This document shows positions 12,050 through 25,764 of a stretch of DNA of 64,000 nt, one piece after another; within the stretch, counting starts at the first letter, position 1; each line of letters begins with the position of its first letter. The DNA is from Lethocerus indicus (taxonomy: Eukaryota; Arthropoda; Insecta; Hemiptera; Belostomatidae). The stretch is from contig JACDQD010000104.1 of NCBI GenBank assembly GCA_019843655.1, positions 7,254,001 to 7,318,000 of the forward strand, read 5' to 3'. A model generated the notes under the pieces. The model was not told the origin of the DNA. It worked only from the letters and a program-made list of their open reading frames with translations, and did not search any database. The translations under genes were made by a program, and so were the position numbers.

Positions 12050-15000
12050 TCAGTCATTCACCTGTCGTATTTTAGACTCGAGATATTTGGCGATTGACTT
12101 GTCAGTTAAAATCAGTTTGTTATCATTAATTTTTCTCAATATGATGGGAGGACTCAACATGGCCAAGGCACACTGCGTCCTCTCTAGGCCTCCAGCCAAC
12201 GACCAGTCAACCTCCTGCAGTGTTCTTGAATTAAACTGAGGTACTTCTTCTTTTTCAGGCTGTCCCTCCTTTAGATTAAATAAAATACACCAATAAAATT
12301 ATTATAATTAAATACACCACTTCAGAAACAACTTCATAAAACATCAACATGAGTGTTTCACCCCTGTACCTTTTTTTTATAGATAGGTATCCGTAACATA
12401 TATGGAAAAAGGTATCATTCTTTCATTCTTCCCATATGAAAAAATTTTGTTTTCAGGTTAAGTGTTTGCTAGATACCCAAATATTTCTTTATAATAATCA
12501 AAAGTTATTAACTGTAGCTAAATATTAATTTTTAAAACTTCAGATGCATACATTACATCTTATGGAGTACAAAACAAGTCATATTTTAATGTCACTCATA
12601 ATTCCAACCATATACTCATTGTATTTAGTTCTAGTTATTAAAATAAAAATTCATCCATATTTACAAGCATATTTAAACATTCTTTGATGGGAAGTACATT
12701 GATAAAAGAAAATATGGTGAAAATAATTTAGGAAGTGAAACTAAATTTATGGTGAAATCAAATACATAAAATGGTCTTAAATAAAAAAGTTATCACATAA
12801 TACAAAACTCACCTGAACCGAAATTTGGATGGGATGTTCAGTAACTGAACAATTGGTAGCTACTAATGACTGTGCGAAATTTCTAAACCATTCATCAATA
12901 TAAATGGCCATTTCCTCTTTCATCCACCAGGTTAAAACAGTGATGACATGATCAGAACTCTGTAAACAGCAGCCAAATAAAACAACAAAGTCTCCAAATG
13001 GTAGATCTCATTTAATGTACACTCTATTGATTATTATATATTGGTTTGGTGGTTGCTGACATTCTGCATTTATTTAACCATAAAACAATTTAGTAAATTC
13101 TATTGCTACATATAATTTAAATTCTATACACACTAAGTGTACAATAGGCCATAGCAGACCAATTGACTTATATAATACTAAAAAAGATATTATAGATGAA
13201 ATATTAATTCAGCAGACGGCTTATGAAAAGCCAATGTAATCAAGTTTTATTATTTTAACCTGTTTATAATATACTCTTTTCAAATAAAATAATTCTTAAT
13301 TTCATTCACATACAATTGTTATTACTGATTTTTATCTATATACTTATGAAAGTTCAAATAAGTATGTACATACATCCTCTACAATAAACAATCTTACTTG
13401 GACCATAGGATAAACTCCTCTCTGTATTCCTTTGAAATAGATATCCCTGACCAGATCCTTCTTTTTTTTGTTGTAGGCAAAAATCAACAGAATCCTATAT
13501 GAGGTTGCATTCAATGAAACATTGTCATCATAATTTCCAATATGATCATACAATTTTATACAGTAATCATTTCTTGAAGAATGATCACAGCAATATTTTA
13601 TCAATTTGTCCAAATGAGGAACAATATCTATAAAAAAAGAAAAGAATTGATATATTAAAAATAAATTAACCAGTAAAATGACGAGATTTTTTAATGTCCA
13701 AAAAGTGTATGCTTAATAAAATGCACTGTCTGGAATAAGAGAGTGTTATTTATCATTGGTCAAAAAGTCACAAACTCCCAGCTTCGAGTTTCTTTTCCTA
13801 GAGAAGAAACAATCAAAATGTAACCAAAAGAAAAATGGATGGATATTAGGCGGCATAAAATAAAAATTAATAACTTATCACAAGACTCACTAATAGGATG
13901 AGTGAAACTCATCTGGTCCATAACAATTCTGTCAATGAGAAAACAAGAGATGTTACTCTTGTGACCTTTAGCAGGCATCATAAATAGGAACAGTTCCATC
14001 AGTTGAAGAATAACTTCAGTTTCTTCACAAGAATCGGACAGCAGATTTTTCAACAGACTAGTATCTAAAAACAAATCAACAGACAATAAACCATTTTATT
14101 GATGGAAAATTGTAAAACCAATGAGAACAAATTGAACTTCAGGATTCAGTAAAAAACAAAGGGAGAAGAGTCACATAGAAAATAAAAAAAATTACCTGTA
14201 AGAACTTTCAGAGCCCTTCTTGGATCATCACTGTGAATAAATATTTCACAACATGTTGCAATTATACGTATCTGAGTATAGTCACGAGTTAAGACCTAAA
14301 ACAAAAAGTAATATTTACAATAAATAGAATTGTTATCATTATGTGACAAAATAGAAGAAGTGTTTTAAGAAATTCTAAACAGTCTATTCAAAATTTATCA
14401 GGTAAACCGAAAAAGACATCATGAACTCTGAGCACCAAACAATACACGGATAAAACACATATGTAATATAAATAATACCTTATATTTTGTAATATCCTCT
14501 GAAAAATAGACTAACATATTAAGAAAATGGTATGCAGTTTTCCATTTATATTTTTCCACAAACTGAAATACTATAGTTATACCAATATTGGTTAACATTT
14601 TATGAACAGTTCTGTTTCCCTTGTGTGGTCCTGCAAATAAAAAATTGTGTAAAATTATTTTGATACAAATAAATAAATTCAATATAAATAAACGTATAAC
14701 ATGGAAACTTATTAAATTCCAAGATAAGTGACTTATGTCACTTAAATAATCCATTATATAATGCCGGATAAAAATACAGTAGTTTAAGTTTATTTTCAAC
14801 AAATGTAAGAGACAATGACAGTTCTACATTTTATGATTACACATTTACTACACTGTAAAGGACCATTTGATATAAATTTCTACAAGAGCAAATACGACCT
14901 AGGCCCTTTATTGCTCATGTGTCTAGCCATTTAAAATAATTTTTTATTATATCTTAATGGTAATTAATACAAATTGGAAGAATGTACTTTAAATAAAGTA

Positions 15001-18000
15001 TAGTTTCAATACTTAATTAATTTTTTTTCTGTTTCCTGTGTGTTTTCTGTTTCATACTTGAGTATTGTATGAAAATATTTAGTGCAGATACTTTTTGATC
15101 AGATATAATTATCGCAATATACATTCTATAATTCCAAACAATTAGCACTTAATAATAACTGTTTGATCAAGTACAAAGTAACACAGATTGGTCAGTGCTA
15201 TTTATCAGTGTTAATTATTACATTAACATGTACATGTTTTAATCTGTAAAACAGACCTAAATACAAATTAACACACCTGTTTCAAAGTGGTTGATAACAG
15301 TATTAAACTCAGCATAAGTGTCAGTTGCAGCAAATAGATTGTACAACTCCAATGATGCCTCATCTTCCCTAGCTGTGTTGGCAACCAAAAATTCCACAGT
15401 CCTTTTCCATTCTTTATTCTTCAACATGAGTTCAAAATTAGGAACAAAGTTATCCAATTTCAAGTTTCTGACTTCTGGAAGATTTTTTTCCATCACTGAT
15501 TCACCCAAATCGGCCCTTTTTTGCATGTCAACTGAATATGACACTGGATGAAGTTGAGAATGAGTTGCTGATGTATCAGCAGTTTTGTTAGAAGAATGGC
15601 TCAAATTATCTTTTGCATCCAATGTCCTAGTTCTTTCTTTCATTTTCCTCTCTTCACACTTCTTCAGATACTCAGCCCTCGAAGCACTGACTGTTCCCGC
15701 CAAATTATCAAAAGGCTTTGTCGCTGTCTCTCTTTCATTATGTCTGACCAAATCCTGCTGCCAGTTTTGTACCCCCCTGGCTTTCTGGGTCGGTTTTTTG
15801 GAGGTATCAGGACAGTGTGCATCATTCGAAAAGCCCAGATCCTTCAGCCTGTTACGCACTTTGATATCCCAGTTGCACATACCACGCTGCATTAGATAAT
15901 CAGTGAGATGTTCAAAAACACCTATGCCTATTTTGGCAATGCTTTCGGCATCCAATTTTAAGACCTCATTACAGATGGAAACCACGATTACACTGGGAAC
16001 AATATTTCTGGAAATCAAAAGTTCATTGAGAAGGAGGTCGACAAGTTCCACAGAATAAACCATTTCTCTGATCATTGCTATCGGTTCGATGATTTCCCAT
16101 ATGTCCAAAAATCTGGCAGAAAATACCCCAATTCCAATCAGGAACCTGAAGACGGCCTAAACAAATTGTATACACACTCAATATTAATTTTTTAAAACAT
16201 TAATTGGAGACAGAAATTAAGGAATCTATGACAAATACCCACCTGACCGCTGGTCTCCAATGGCCTTGACCTGATCAAATGGCGAACAATGTTATCAACG
16301 AATTCCGGAATCTTGACACCAGACATCATCAAAGCATCACTGAGCCAGCCCAAAACATCAGACGAATATTCGTTGTCATCGCATTCAATATTGAGAATAT
16401 AAATACAGATGGTGTACATTTTCTTGATGCAACTGCTCAGGCCTTGAGCCCAAGCCATCGCCATCTGCAGTAGGCCTCTAGGCAACTTTTGACTCACACG
16501 CATGAAATATTTCAAAACTTCCCATATATCCTCATCAGGTAGAGACTCAAAAAAATTGGGCGGTATCTATTGACAATTTCTTTAATTAATTCCATATTGA
16601 CATAATAAATATTTTGTAAAGAGAAGATTGCCGTAATGTAGTATTGATTCCTCCTTGAACCTTAAGTACATAAGTCGATGTAAATTATAATAAAAGAGGG
16701 TGAAATCAGTGAAAAGTTACATGTGATAAGGTAATTAATGGCAGACAGAGTAGAAAAGAACTGATATTGTAAATCCTTATGTTTTATTCAATATTAATCC
16801 TAATAAATTTGTTGTTTGTTGATGTGATGTTCTTTAAACAATAATTTACCTTATGTTTTAAGTGACATTCTTGTTTACTACATTGTTCATTATGAAGATA
16901 TTCTTCGCAATAAACTTGAAACTTATCATGTATCCAATCTGGAAAAAATATAATGTTCAAATTATAAAGCAGGCTAATTTTAATTTTAAATAAATTGGCC
17001 AGTTTAGTTTTTATCAAACCTCTTTCTCGTTGAATTTATTTATCTGTTTTTGAACATTATTAGAAATAATAATATCTAAATGAATAATAAATAAAGGATA
17101 ACAAAAAGAATAATTGCATTACTGCTACTCACTGATCATTGATATTAAACTACTATAAAACTTACTAGTTAAAGAAGATTTAATTTTTTTGCCATAATTT
17201 AAAGAAGATCTTGTTTCCTTATCACACAGTTGTAATTTAACATTTCTTTCTTCTTTCAATGATGCTTTCTAGACACAAAAAAAATAAAAAAGTTTTAATC
17301 TGTAATTTTTAATCTAAAAGGATAGACAGATAAAGTAAAAAGTTTGGAAGATTAATTAAAAAATGGACCCACAGTCTGACTTATATCTCAATTTTGTTTT
17401 TCTTTTTTTATTAATTGATAAAATAAGCTAATAAGTATTATACTGTAATAATATATATTGTACTCACTGTATCAGTATTATACTGTCCTTAACTTCATTA
17501 TTACATATGCAGGCATAAGATATAATAATACATGTTATCTTATATGTTATGTTACAGTAAAATTAATATATTATATTTTTTTGCTAGTATTTAAAAGGAG
17601 GAACCACTACCACCAGAAGGTGATGGGATCTAAATTCCAGACTTAATCTAACTTATCACCTGAAGCACTTAGGCCCCCCTCCAAAGAGAATCTACCTACC
17701 TCCCCTTCTGCCACAAGCATATGCTCTAACCCCTGTTCATTTTATAAAATAAAAATAATTTTATCAGCAAATTAATTATATTGAAAACTTTTAACTTACA
17801 TCAATCATAATGTGCCGAAATTCACCTATGTTGTTAACCTTCTTTTGACTTTTTCTAGGCATCAAACTACTGCCCGCAGGTAAAAGTATACCGTACAAAG
17901 GTTTGTTGTTTTTAGATACACTTTCTTCAATGAGAACATCATTCAACAACAGCGGGATAGGAATGAGGTCCTCTTCTTTGCCAACCATTCTAGAACATAA

Positions 18001-21000
18001 TGTAAACATAATAAACTTATGTACAGAAAATACATTATATTTCAGTGTATGGTGGATGACCCTATTGTATAAAGTTTCTCCAACAATTCAAGTTTTAAAA
18101 TTATAACAGATCTTCCAAATGATTCAGAGGTTCCAGCGGTGCACTGTTACTACTTGTGGAACGAAACTGTTTGGAATTAAGGAAACATATTCATTTCAAA
18201 TTTTGTCCTCAAAATATATTATTTAAATCATAATATTCAAGTATTTGAAAGAACATTAAAAGGAAACTCAAAGCAACGATAAAATATCACAACTGAATCA
18301 CTGACCAAGTCCACTTTAATTGCTGAATACTGATATTGATTAGGCCATTGAATTCCTAAAGTCAGTGAATATTAAAAAAGATTCACGTAATACATGATAT
18401 TTAGAATTAACAAAAAAAAACATTTACATATTCTGCTGAGATGATGAGTCATTGCCATACGAAGGTAGTTTGGCACACATTTGTTTTCTGTCCGAAGCTT
18501 CAGGACTACTAGATCCTTAAACACATATAAAATAAACAATTTTTTAAACATTTTTTATATTTGGTACCTATTTCTGAATTTCAAAATTATGAACTTAATT
18601 TTTTATTATTACATATGAATTTCACTACACAATAAACATTCAATATCTGTAACTTGCACACACAACAATTTTGCATTAGTTATAAAAACAAATTATTTCT
18701 AGATATAATTTCTTTGATCCAAAAACAATCATTTACTTCAAGCTCAACTTTGCTTTTTACAAATACATTTACTATTTACCTTCATCGATTAGTTTACACT
18801 TCCAAAAAGATTTTCTTTCAGGCTCACATTCATCAAAATCTAGTTTCATCCCATCTATATGTTTGATTTCAGTTGGCTGTTTTACTTTTAGAAGTGCAGA
18901 TGGTAATTCAGTTACATTTTTTGATGAAATGATTTTCTCACTATTTAACATTTCTTCTACTTTCCGTTGATCACTTTCATCCTTTGTATTAATAGTTATT
19001 GTTATTCTTCTTGGAGGAGACTTATTCGAGAGGTCTTCAACATTCATCAATTCATTTTCACTGCCAGTGGAAGCCTCATCTTCAATTGATTCAGACTCAT
19101 ACAAAGTCAAAAGTGGTTCACCCTCTTCATTCTCTGATGATTCACTTTCTTCCTCAGATATGCTTGACAATGATGTTATTGTTTCTTCTTTACTGGCTTT
19201 ATTCTCAGAGTCAACAACATTAGTCCTTTCTAGCGGATTTTCTTTTGAATTAGAACTTCCATGAACATGCAAAGGATTAGTTCCACCCAAATCCAGTTCT
19301 TTGATCTTTTCAACACAAGCATTCTCCACACTGTTTGGTTCTGTTGTGCTTTTAAAAACATTTTCCCCAGCATGAATATTTTTGGTAATATCACTATTTT
19401 CAACATTCACACTTGATTCATTCAGTGTTACAAATGGCTTCTCGATTTCGTTGTTTACTTCTGTACTTTTTTCTTGTAAATCTCTTGAAAACCTTCTGCG
19501 AAGTTCACTTCTCCTGGCATCCTTATTGTTGGTCTTCCGCCTAACATGTAACATCCTAACAAATTTTCTATTCAATTTCATTATTCTATTTTTTCTTTCA
19601 TTTGTAGGAGCAATTGGATTTCGTACATCAATATGAGATCCTATTTTATTACTAGAATCATTGCTTGATGATTTATCACTCCTTTGTTTTGTATTAATTC
19701 GCTGATTTGACAATTCATTATCTTCAGATGCATTCTGCCCACAACAAACAGTTGGAATATGGGGCATTAATAAATCACCACTTATTTCATTTATTGATTC
19801 CATTTCCTTATGAGATTGAGACGTTTGAGATTCAAAACTAAGCACATTGTCCATTTCATTTTCCAAAAATTTGGGATCACAACTGAACGAATTCTCTTTT
19901 TTGTTTTTGACCTCAGATTTACTAATAGTAACACGATACCCAAACTCCAGTTCATTTTCTTTGGCAGATTCTTCATTTGATGAAGGAGAGCAAATTAATT
20001 CTGTCATTTTAACTGATTTGTTGCTACTGACTGGAGATGGAACTTGCAGTGCTATTTTAAATTCCTGTTCTTTCATGTTGGGAACTGAAAGCTCCTGTTT
20101 TGAACTGTACATATCCGAGCATAAAATATCTTCTCTACTAATTTCAGTCCCAATTTTCTGCAATGACTTCTGGTTGGCTTTTCGAAAAGCATCAAATACC
20201 AATGATTTTTCAGAACTCTGATCAATATTCATCATTAAGTCAACAGAAACTTGATATCTATCTGTTGCACTGAATACATGACTCTTATTAATGTCTGCAG
20301 ATCCAGTAAAATCAGAAGTATTATTATTTTCAGATGTTCTGATAGAGTGTTCTAAATGTTTCTCTTCCAGAAATTTAGTGGAAGAAGGTTTACTGTATAA
20401 ATCATTGGCAACCACTCCTTGTGAATTGTCATACATTTTTGAAAAATTATCACCAATTTCAAAAGCAGTACCGATTTGATTGCAGTCAATTCTATTACCT
20501 TTATCATTGTAATTATATTTTAGATCTTCAAGCAATACCATCTCTTGATCTGAATCATCCTGGGGTCCTGATTTGTATGAAGGAGACTCCAGATTCATTT
20601 CATTGTCACTCATTTTCATTGAGCTTTTCTCACTTTCTATTTCTGAAGTAGTATTCCTGCTATCATGATAATCTATATTTTTTACAATTATGCCATCTGC
20701 ATTACTTCCTTCAGCCTCATCTATATCCATCGATTCTGAAATAAAACTGGAAGAATTATTCACACCTATGTGTGATACTGGAATTGACCCTAGACTAATA
20801 ATATTTCTATTTTCACTAATACCTTCACTGTGAATTGATCCTGAGCCTTTCAAAGTTTTCAATCCACTAATTACATTAAAGTTTTTTGAATTCAATAAAT
20901 ATTGATTCTTGTCATCATCATGAAAATCCTGCATAGAAGACTCCATTTCAACATCATTTGTGGTCATTTCATAATCCAAATCACCATCGTCAATGATTTG

Positions 21001-22888
21001 AGTTAAAATGTTTTCTGTTTCTCGTGAAACTCCTTGACTCAAATAAGCATTATGTTGCGGAGAGGCTTTTGCAGACTCTCCAAGACTTATTTGATCCAAT
21101 TTGACCATCTTATTTTCAGTGGCTCTTTTAGTGGCTATTTCTGAATTATAAGGGTCTACACATTTATCTAAAATGTCTAGATTTCTAATTTTGTCACTGT
21201 CCAAAATATCTCCATTTTTTTCGGCATTCAGTTTCCAAACATTAAACGCAGACTGAACATTGTGGACTTCATGCTGCTTGTTTACAATGTTTGGTTCATC
21301 ATTTTCATTACATATTTTTCCTATAGCACATTCATCAATCAGAGTTTTAGTTTGCAATGAACCAACTGTATTAGTTTGTGATAAAGTAAATTTCTCTACT
21401 GCTGTTTTATTTAAATTACTACTTGGACATTTAACTGTTCTTTCATGTTCACCCTCAATCATATTGTTATCATAAAATAAAGATTTTCTTGAATTTTCAT
21501 GTTCATTGTTAATTTTATCAGTACTACTATTTTGATATCCTTCAGTGTCTGATAATATAGTTGAAGGCTCTTTATCTGACATTTCTGATAAACAGTTTTC
21601 ATTTTTTGAAAGACTGGTACTTGCACTTTCATAATTTGAGTATGCTGATTTAACACTGCCTTTATGTTTTAAACCTCTGTCCTTCAATTTTAAATTGCCA
21701 CCACTCTTGTTGATTTTCTCTTTTGAACCCTTACTTTTTTTAAATTTAAACTGGTCTTTTCCTGCCTTACTATTTACTTGTGGTTCATCCTTTACAAAAT
21801 ATTCTTCTTTTCTTGTAGATTCCTCCGATAATCTTAATCTAGGTGATTTTAATTTAGATTTCTGCAGTTTGGAAACTTTTTCTCGAATGGACTCTGGTTT
21901 TTCCTTCGCCAAAACTTCTGTCTTCAATGGATTTTGAGCAAGAGAGGAGACAACCGTTGGTTTCTCCGTTTTCTCGGTGGGCTCATCGACTTTACCCAAC
22001 AAACTCAGTGTACTTTCACTTGGTGTAGCACTATTGGGCCCAATTTCAACTGATTTTTTGCAAGAGCTTGATGATTGTTGCAAATCAGCACCAACTCCAC
22101 TAAATCCTGGCAATATTCCTTTTAAAACATCCAAATTGTTACCATACAGTGCACGTAAACGTAGGAAAGTACGTATTATGTTCAAATTCTCTGGATTGTT
22201 TGCAAGTAACTTGGCAACTTCATCTGAGCTTTCAGTATCTGCTATTCCTGGCTTCTTTTGATTTTCTAATGCTTGTATTCCTTCAATTATCTCACTTTCA
22301 TTTTCCATCGCAGTAGTATTATCAGCTGAAAAAGAAATGGCAAAATAAATTATTATACATTCTTTGAGGTAACAAGTTATATAATTATTATGATAAAACT
22401 TAGGATTTTTAGGCTTAAGCTTTGATATTGTCTCAGAGTGGGCAGACCAGCTCTGATAAGTGAACTCAACACTTAATATTATGTACACAACAATGTAATA
22501 TTAGTTACAGCATACCATGAAATCATATTCGTACATTTCTAATAAGACCGGGCTTTAAATTTTTCAACATATTATGATAGTATTGTTGTTAATCATACCT
22601 ATAATGACTTATAAACTAAATATTTAAATGTTTACCCAAACAACCTGAATCGTATACTCTGTAGAGCTGATTCAAATTGAGTTGATCAGAGCTCTCGGGT
22701 GGTACCAGAGCTGGATCTTTAATGGTGGACTTTTCTGTTATGCTACTTGCTTCCCCATCACTGACATTGGGAATAGAGCCACAGGAACTGGGGCTAGAGC
22801 TACTCTCTATTATCATCTTCCGTTTTCGACCACTAGTCCTTCTGTTCCCTGATTCTGATAATTTTTTTGCCACTTTCTTTTTCCTCAT
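12050..22888 (-). CDS. TOPAZ1-like protein (CCCH finger plus helical region), 14 exons
   Basis: Coding exons, 5' to 3': 22636-22888, 18780-22325, 18428-18515, 17800-17989, 17166-17268, 16850-16938, 16243-16566, 15277-16156, 14479-14630, 14196-14295, 13891-14064, 13398-13627, 12813-12959, 12050-12268. Every junction keeps frame and the total is 6,495 bases (2,164 residues). The N-terminus is basic. Residues about 85-1266 are one acidic, Ser/Asn/Glu-rich, low-complexity exon. A CCCH-type finger lies near residues 1404-1422. The remaining roughly 740 residues are rich in predicted helix with a charged insert in the large exon 15277-16156. A huge disordered exon followed by small exons and a conserved helical C-terminus is the architecture of TOPAZ1, a germ-cell protein in vertebrates. 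I assign it on layout and general impression, not on a diagnostic motif; another CCCH/helical-repeat RNA regulator is possible. The model itself is secure. The stop follows CAG|gtgaat, which could also act as a donor. Confidence 0.8.
16850..16938 (-). other. CCCH-type zinc-finger exon
   Basis: This 89-base exon encodes a C-x8-C-x4-C-x3-H pattern within YCEEYLHNEQCSKQECHLKH. It is one residue shorter in the second gap than the classical C-x8-C-x5-C-x3-H finger. Such fingers usually bind single-stranded RNA. It sits between the disordered region and the helical region. Confidence 0.7.
18780..22325 (-). other. Giant disordered exon of the TOPAZ1-like gene
   Basis: A single 3,546-base exon coding 1,182 residues, entered at acceptor tttttcag and left at donor GAAG|gtaaat. 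It is rich in S, E, N, K and D, with no globular domain visible. It includes one basic cluster (around MKLNRKFVRMLHVRRK) and a strongly acidic run near its end (ISEEESESSENEEGE). Such composition suggests an unstructured scaffold or phase-separating segment, which is inference. Confidence 0.85.
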
Positions 22889-22918
22889 TATATTTGTAAT
22901 TTCTTTTTATTTTTGCCA
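22889..22918 (-). promoter_or_regulatory. 5' UTR segment with an upstream splice acceptor
   Basis: Thirty bases before the ATG at 22888 there is a good acceptor (cattgttttccag on the minus strand), so the 5' UTR is probably spliced to an upstream noncoding exon. A candidate donor for that exon is CGCTG|gtaggaag, with the exon ending at 24126. Confidence 0.45.
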
Positions 22919-23079
22919 CTGGAAAACAATGACTTGTTTAGATGTCTTGAATAAGCAAACAGAGTTTCTAAAAGAGACTATTTTTTAACTTTTTTAAAAA
23001 TGTTCTTCAATATGGGACTAACCAAGTTTGCTTATATTTACTTCAATTTACTGAAATAAATATTATGTTTTGTGCAGTG

Positions 23080-23190
23080 TTTGGCTGGGGGGTTAACTTA
23101 GGGTTTAATCCCAGAGACAGATTTTTGTTTCTACATTAGTGCATTAAGCTCAATTTAATCTCTAATTAAGCTAAACCTAAGCTTTATAAT
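23080..23190 (+). mobile_element. Possible tRNA-derived SINE fragment
   Basis: Holds a B-box-like GGGTTTAATCCC at 23101-23112, then CAGA and, 30 bases on, CATTAAGCTCAAT at 23142-23154. The same order of motifs recurs in the opposite orientation at 26481-26650. No target-site duplication was established. Confidence 0.35.
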
Positions 23191-23639
23191 TTGATATAAT
23201 GAATTGATATTACTATAAATAAATCAACATACCATACTGGAAACTATATTATATTATGTACATTGTATTAAGTCAATATGCCACATTGTTAGAGATTTAT
23301 AAATATATGAAATTCAAAGCACTACAGCTTAAATATATTGATTTATTTTAACTATAACGAAATTAGAAATTCTTTTGGTGTAACTATACTTATCAAATTA
23401 TATTTTTTCTTAAATGAATTGCAATTGCTTTATTTCTGTCTTTTTAATGGTATTCATCACTAATATGCTATCTTCATAAATGCTTCCTGATTCTTTGAAA
23501 CTATTTAGAACATGATCTATTCAATTACTGATAACTCTATTAAGAGTTAACATTTATGAGAACAGGACATTTAAATGAAAACATTTCCTTTTTTAATAAA
23601 AAGATGTTTTCATTCCACATGTTACTGAAATGAGTTGAA

Positions 23640-24430
23640 ATTATAAATAATAATCGAGGCAAGGCAAATAATAAGGCAAGACTAATGCCGAGGGTTAAGG
23701 TTCATCAAAGATACCGGTACAACCACCTTTTGTTCTGACTACCTGAATTGTGTTTCCAGCTACCGCCGATTTTTCACTGACTTTCCTTTCTGTTAATTTG
23801 TAACGGCAATCAAAAAATAAAACAGAAAATTAGGAATCCTCTCAGTTACAAGGGGACGAAGTTGGTCCAACAACAAAATAATTCACTGGCTCCAGAAGAA
23901 TACCAAAAACCGTTAGCAAGACGTTAATCTTCCACTGTTGAACGCAGACGATACAGCTTAACATCCATCATCAGGCTAATCAACCGTCCGCAAAAAAATG
24001 TTAACTTTACACCTCTCGAAACATTACCGCCGTAATGTAATTTGTCCCCGCTCTGAATTAAAACACTATAATTAACAATTAAAAAAATACTGAAAGTATT
24101 CAATATCAACGTTTGTACTTCCTACCAGCGAAATTGTAAAGAAGATATTCCTCCAAATCAACTTCTGGGACGCAACTAGTAAATTATGTGCCAGTGTAGA
24201 GACAAAATTAATAAATACTTAATTGCACAACTCAAAAATATTCTGAAACGAATCAAGGGATTTAATATTACTACAGTACTTCGAACACTATCTCCTTCTG
24301 GCTATCCAAACCTTGGTTTTTAGAAGTGGACGAAGACTGTTTATATTCGTAAAATTAAGATATTGAACTTAAACAAAGAACCCCTCTGTTTGCTTCTGGA
24401 ATCTGTATGGGGGGGGCGCACCAACTGATT
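23640..24430 (-). promoter_or_regulatory. Presumed promoter/first-exon region of the TOPAZ1-like gene
   Basis: CpG and GC content rise clearly compared with the flanks, where CpG is very scarce. The position, about 0.8-1.5 kb upstream of the start codon, and the splice acceptor before the coding start suggest a CpG-retaining promoter with a noncoding first exon. No TATA box or initiator was assigned. Confidence 0.4.
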
Positions 24431-25764
24431 TTCCGCCTTCGACCTTACATTAGACAAAATTAATTTAGAATTATTTTTCTTATATATTTCATTATCGTAA
24501 TGTAATATAATTAATCATAATAAATATTATAACCAGTAACATTTAGTGGTAGTTAGACATGAAATATATAGTTCTTTTAAATTCAAAATATTTGTTTATT
24601 ACTTATAACATTTAAAATACTTATAACATTGAATGCACATATAATATTTATCATCTTGGTTAAGTTTGTATCTGTAATTTATAGTGATGAAACTCAAAAT
24701 TGAGGGAGGGAATTTTTATTACATTTTATTACAATCTGATATTAATTACTATAATGAAACGTGAAATAGTCACACTGATAGTAGTTTAAATATTAAAATT
24801 TCAAGGAGTGTGTAAATTTCATTTTCTTCAGGATGTATATTGCTATATATTTAAAACTAAAATATACTTCGAAATACTGAATTTATGAGTTTGAAAATAA
24901 AAAATGAACAATACCCATGTGCAAAAATAATAGAATAATTTAACTGTTTGTAATAAAAATGATATTTCTTGATAAGAACAATATTATTTGGTTGGCACCA
25001 GAGAGTAAGGTTATAATGTACAGTTTATTCTATATGTGGATTATACATTTTCCTAGTATTGAGGACCTGTAGAAATACTGAAAAACCGACTAAATAAGCT
25101 GTCATAGCTCTTTACATATAGTTCAATTATATTTTTAGGCAATAATATATTTAACTTTAAAAGTTAATTTTCAAAGTAAAAATGCTGTAATTTATGGTTA
25201 TTTTTCTATAAAATCATTTCCTTAAATTGAATAAAAAACTTATTTTAAGTATTTTAAAGAACACTTTTTTAAAACAAGCTTACACAATTAAAGTAATTGA
25301 CATTTTAAATAATGTCCTTTTCCAATAGTAATAACTGTAATGTTTAATTGACTATTTTAAAGATTATTACATCTACTTTTATGCCTTCTTATTTAGGTCC
25401 ATTCATAATTTGTTTTTCCCAAGGGTGTTATGAATTAAGGCATATTACATTAAGTGTATCTTAACTATTCATTACATTAAATGTAACTGTTCTGTTGTTA
25501 TACTTTGCATGTTTAGGTTACAGAAAAAATAAATTAAGTAATTACTTTAATTATAGGAATATTAAAAATGATAATTCAGAGGTTAATGACAAAATCTGTG
25601 TAAGTACTTTAACATGTATTTACAAACAAGAACTTCAAAATATTTAAAGCATTATTATTCACAAAAACATGCCGCAGTGATAGCTGGGAAATTAAGGCGT
25701 ATGATGTTTTCCCATTAACAATATTTAATGACAATAATAACGCAACAAAATATTTAAGTTTTTT
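24431..25764. other. AT-rich intergenic spacer before FNTA
   Basis: No exon or RNA gene is visible. The right end is the FNTA 3' UTR; a minus-strand ATTAAA (25724-25729) lies 36 bases beyond the FNTA stop and may be its poly(A) signal. Confidence 0.5.

Noticed and set aside
15585..15899. Plus-strand frames antisense to the 15277-16156 exon
   Set aside because: Shadows of the TOPAZ1-like exon in the opposite strand with no independent support.
18106..18157. Exon-like block on the minus strand with acceptor ccaaacag and an open frame containing APLEPLNHLEDLL
   Set aside because: Its open frame needs phase 0, but the preceding exon ends in phase 2; in the required phase it hits a stop. The direct join from 18428 to 17989 keeps frame.
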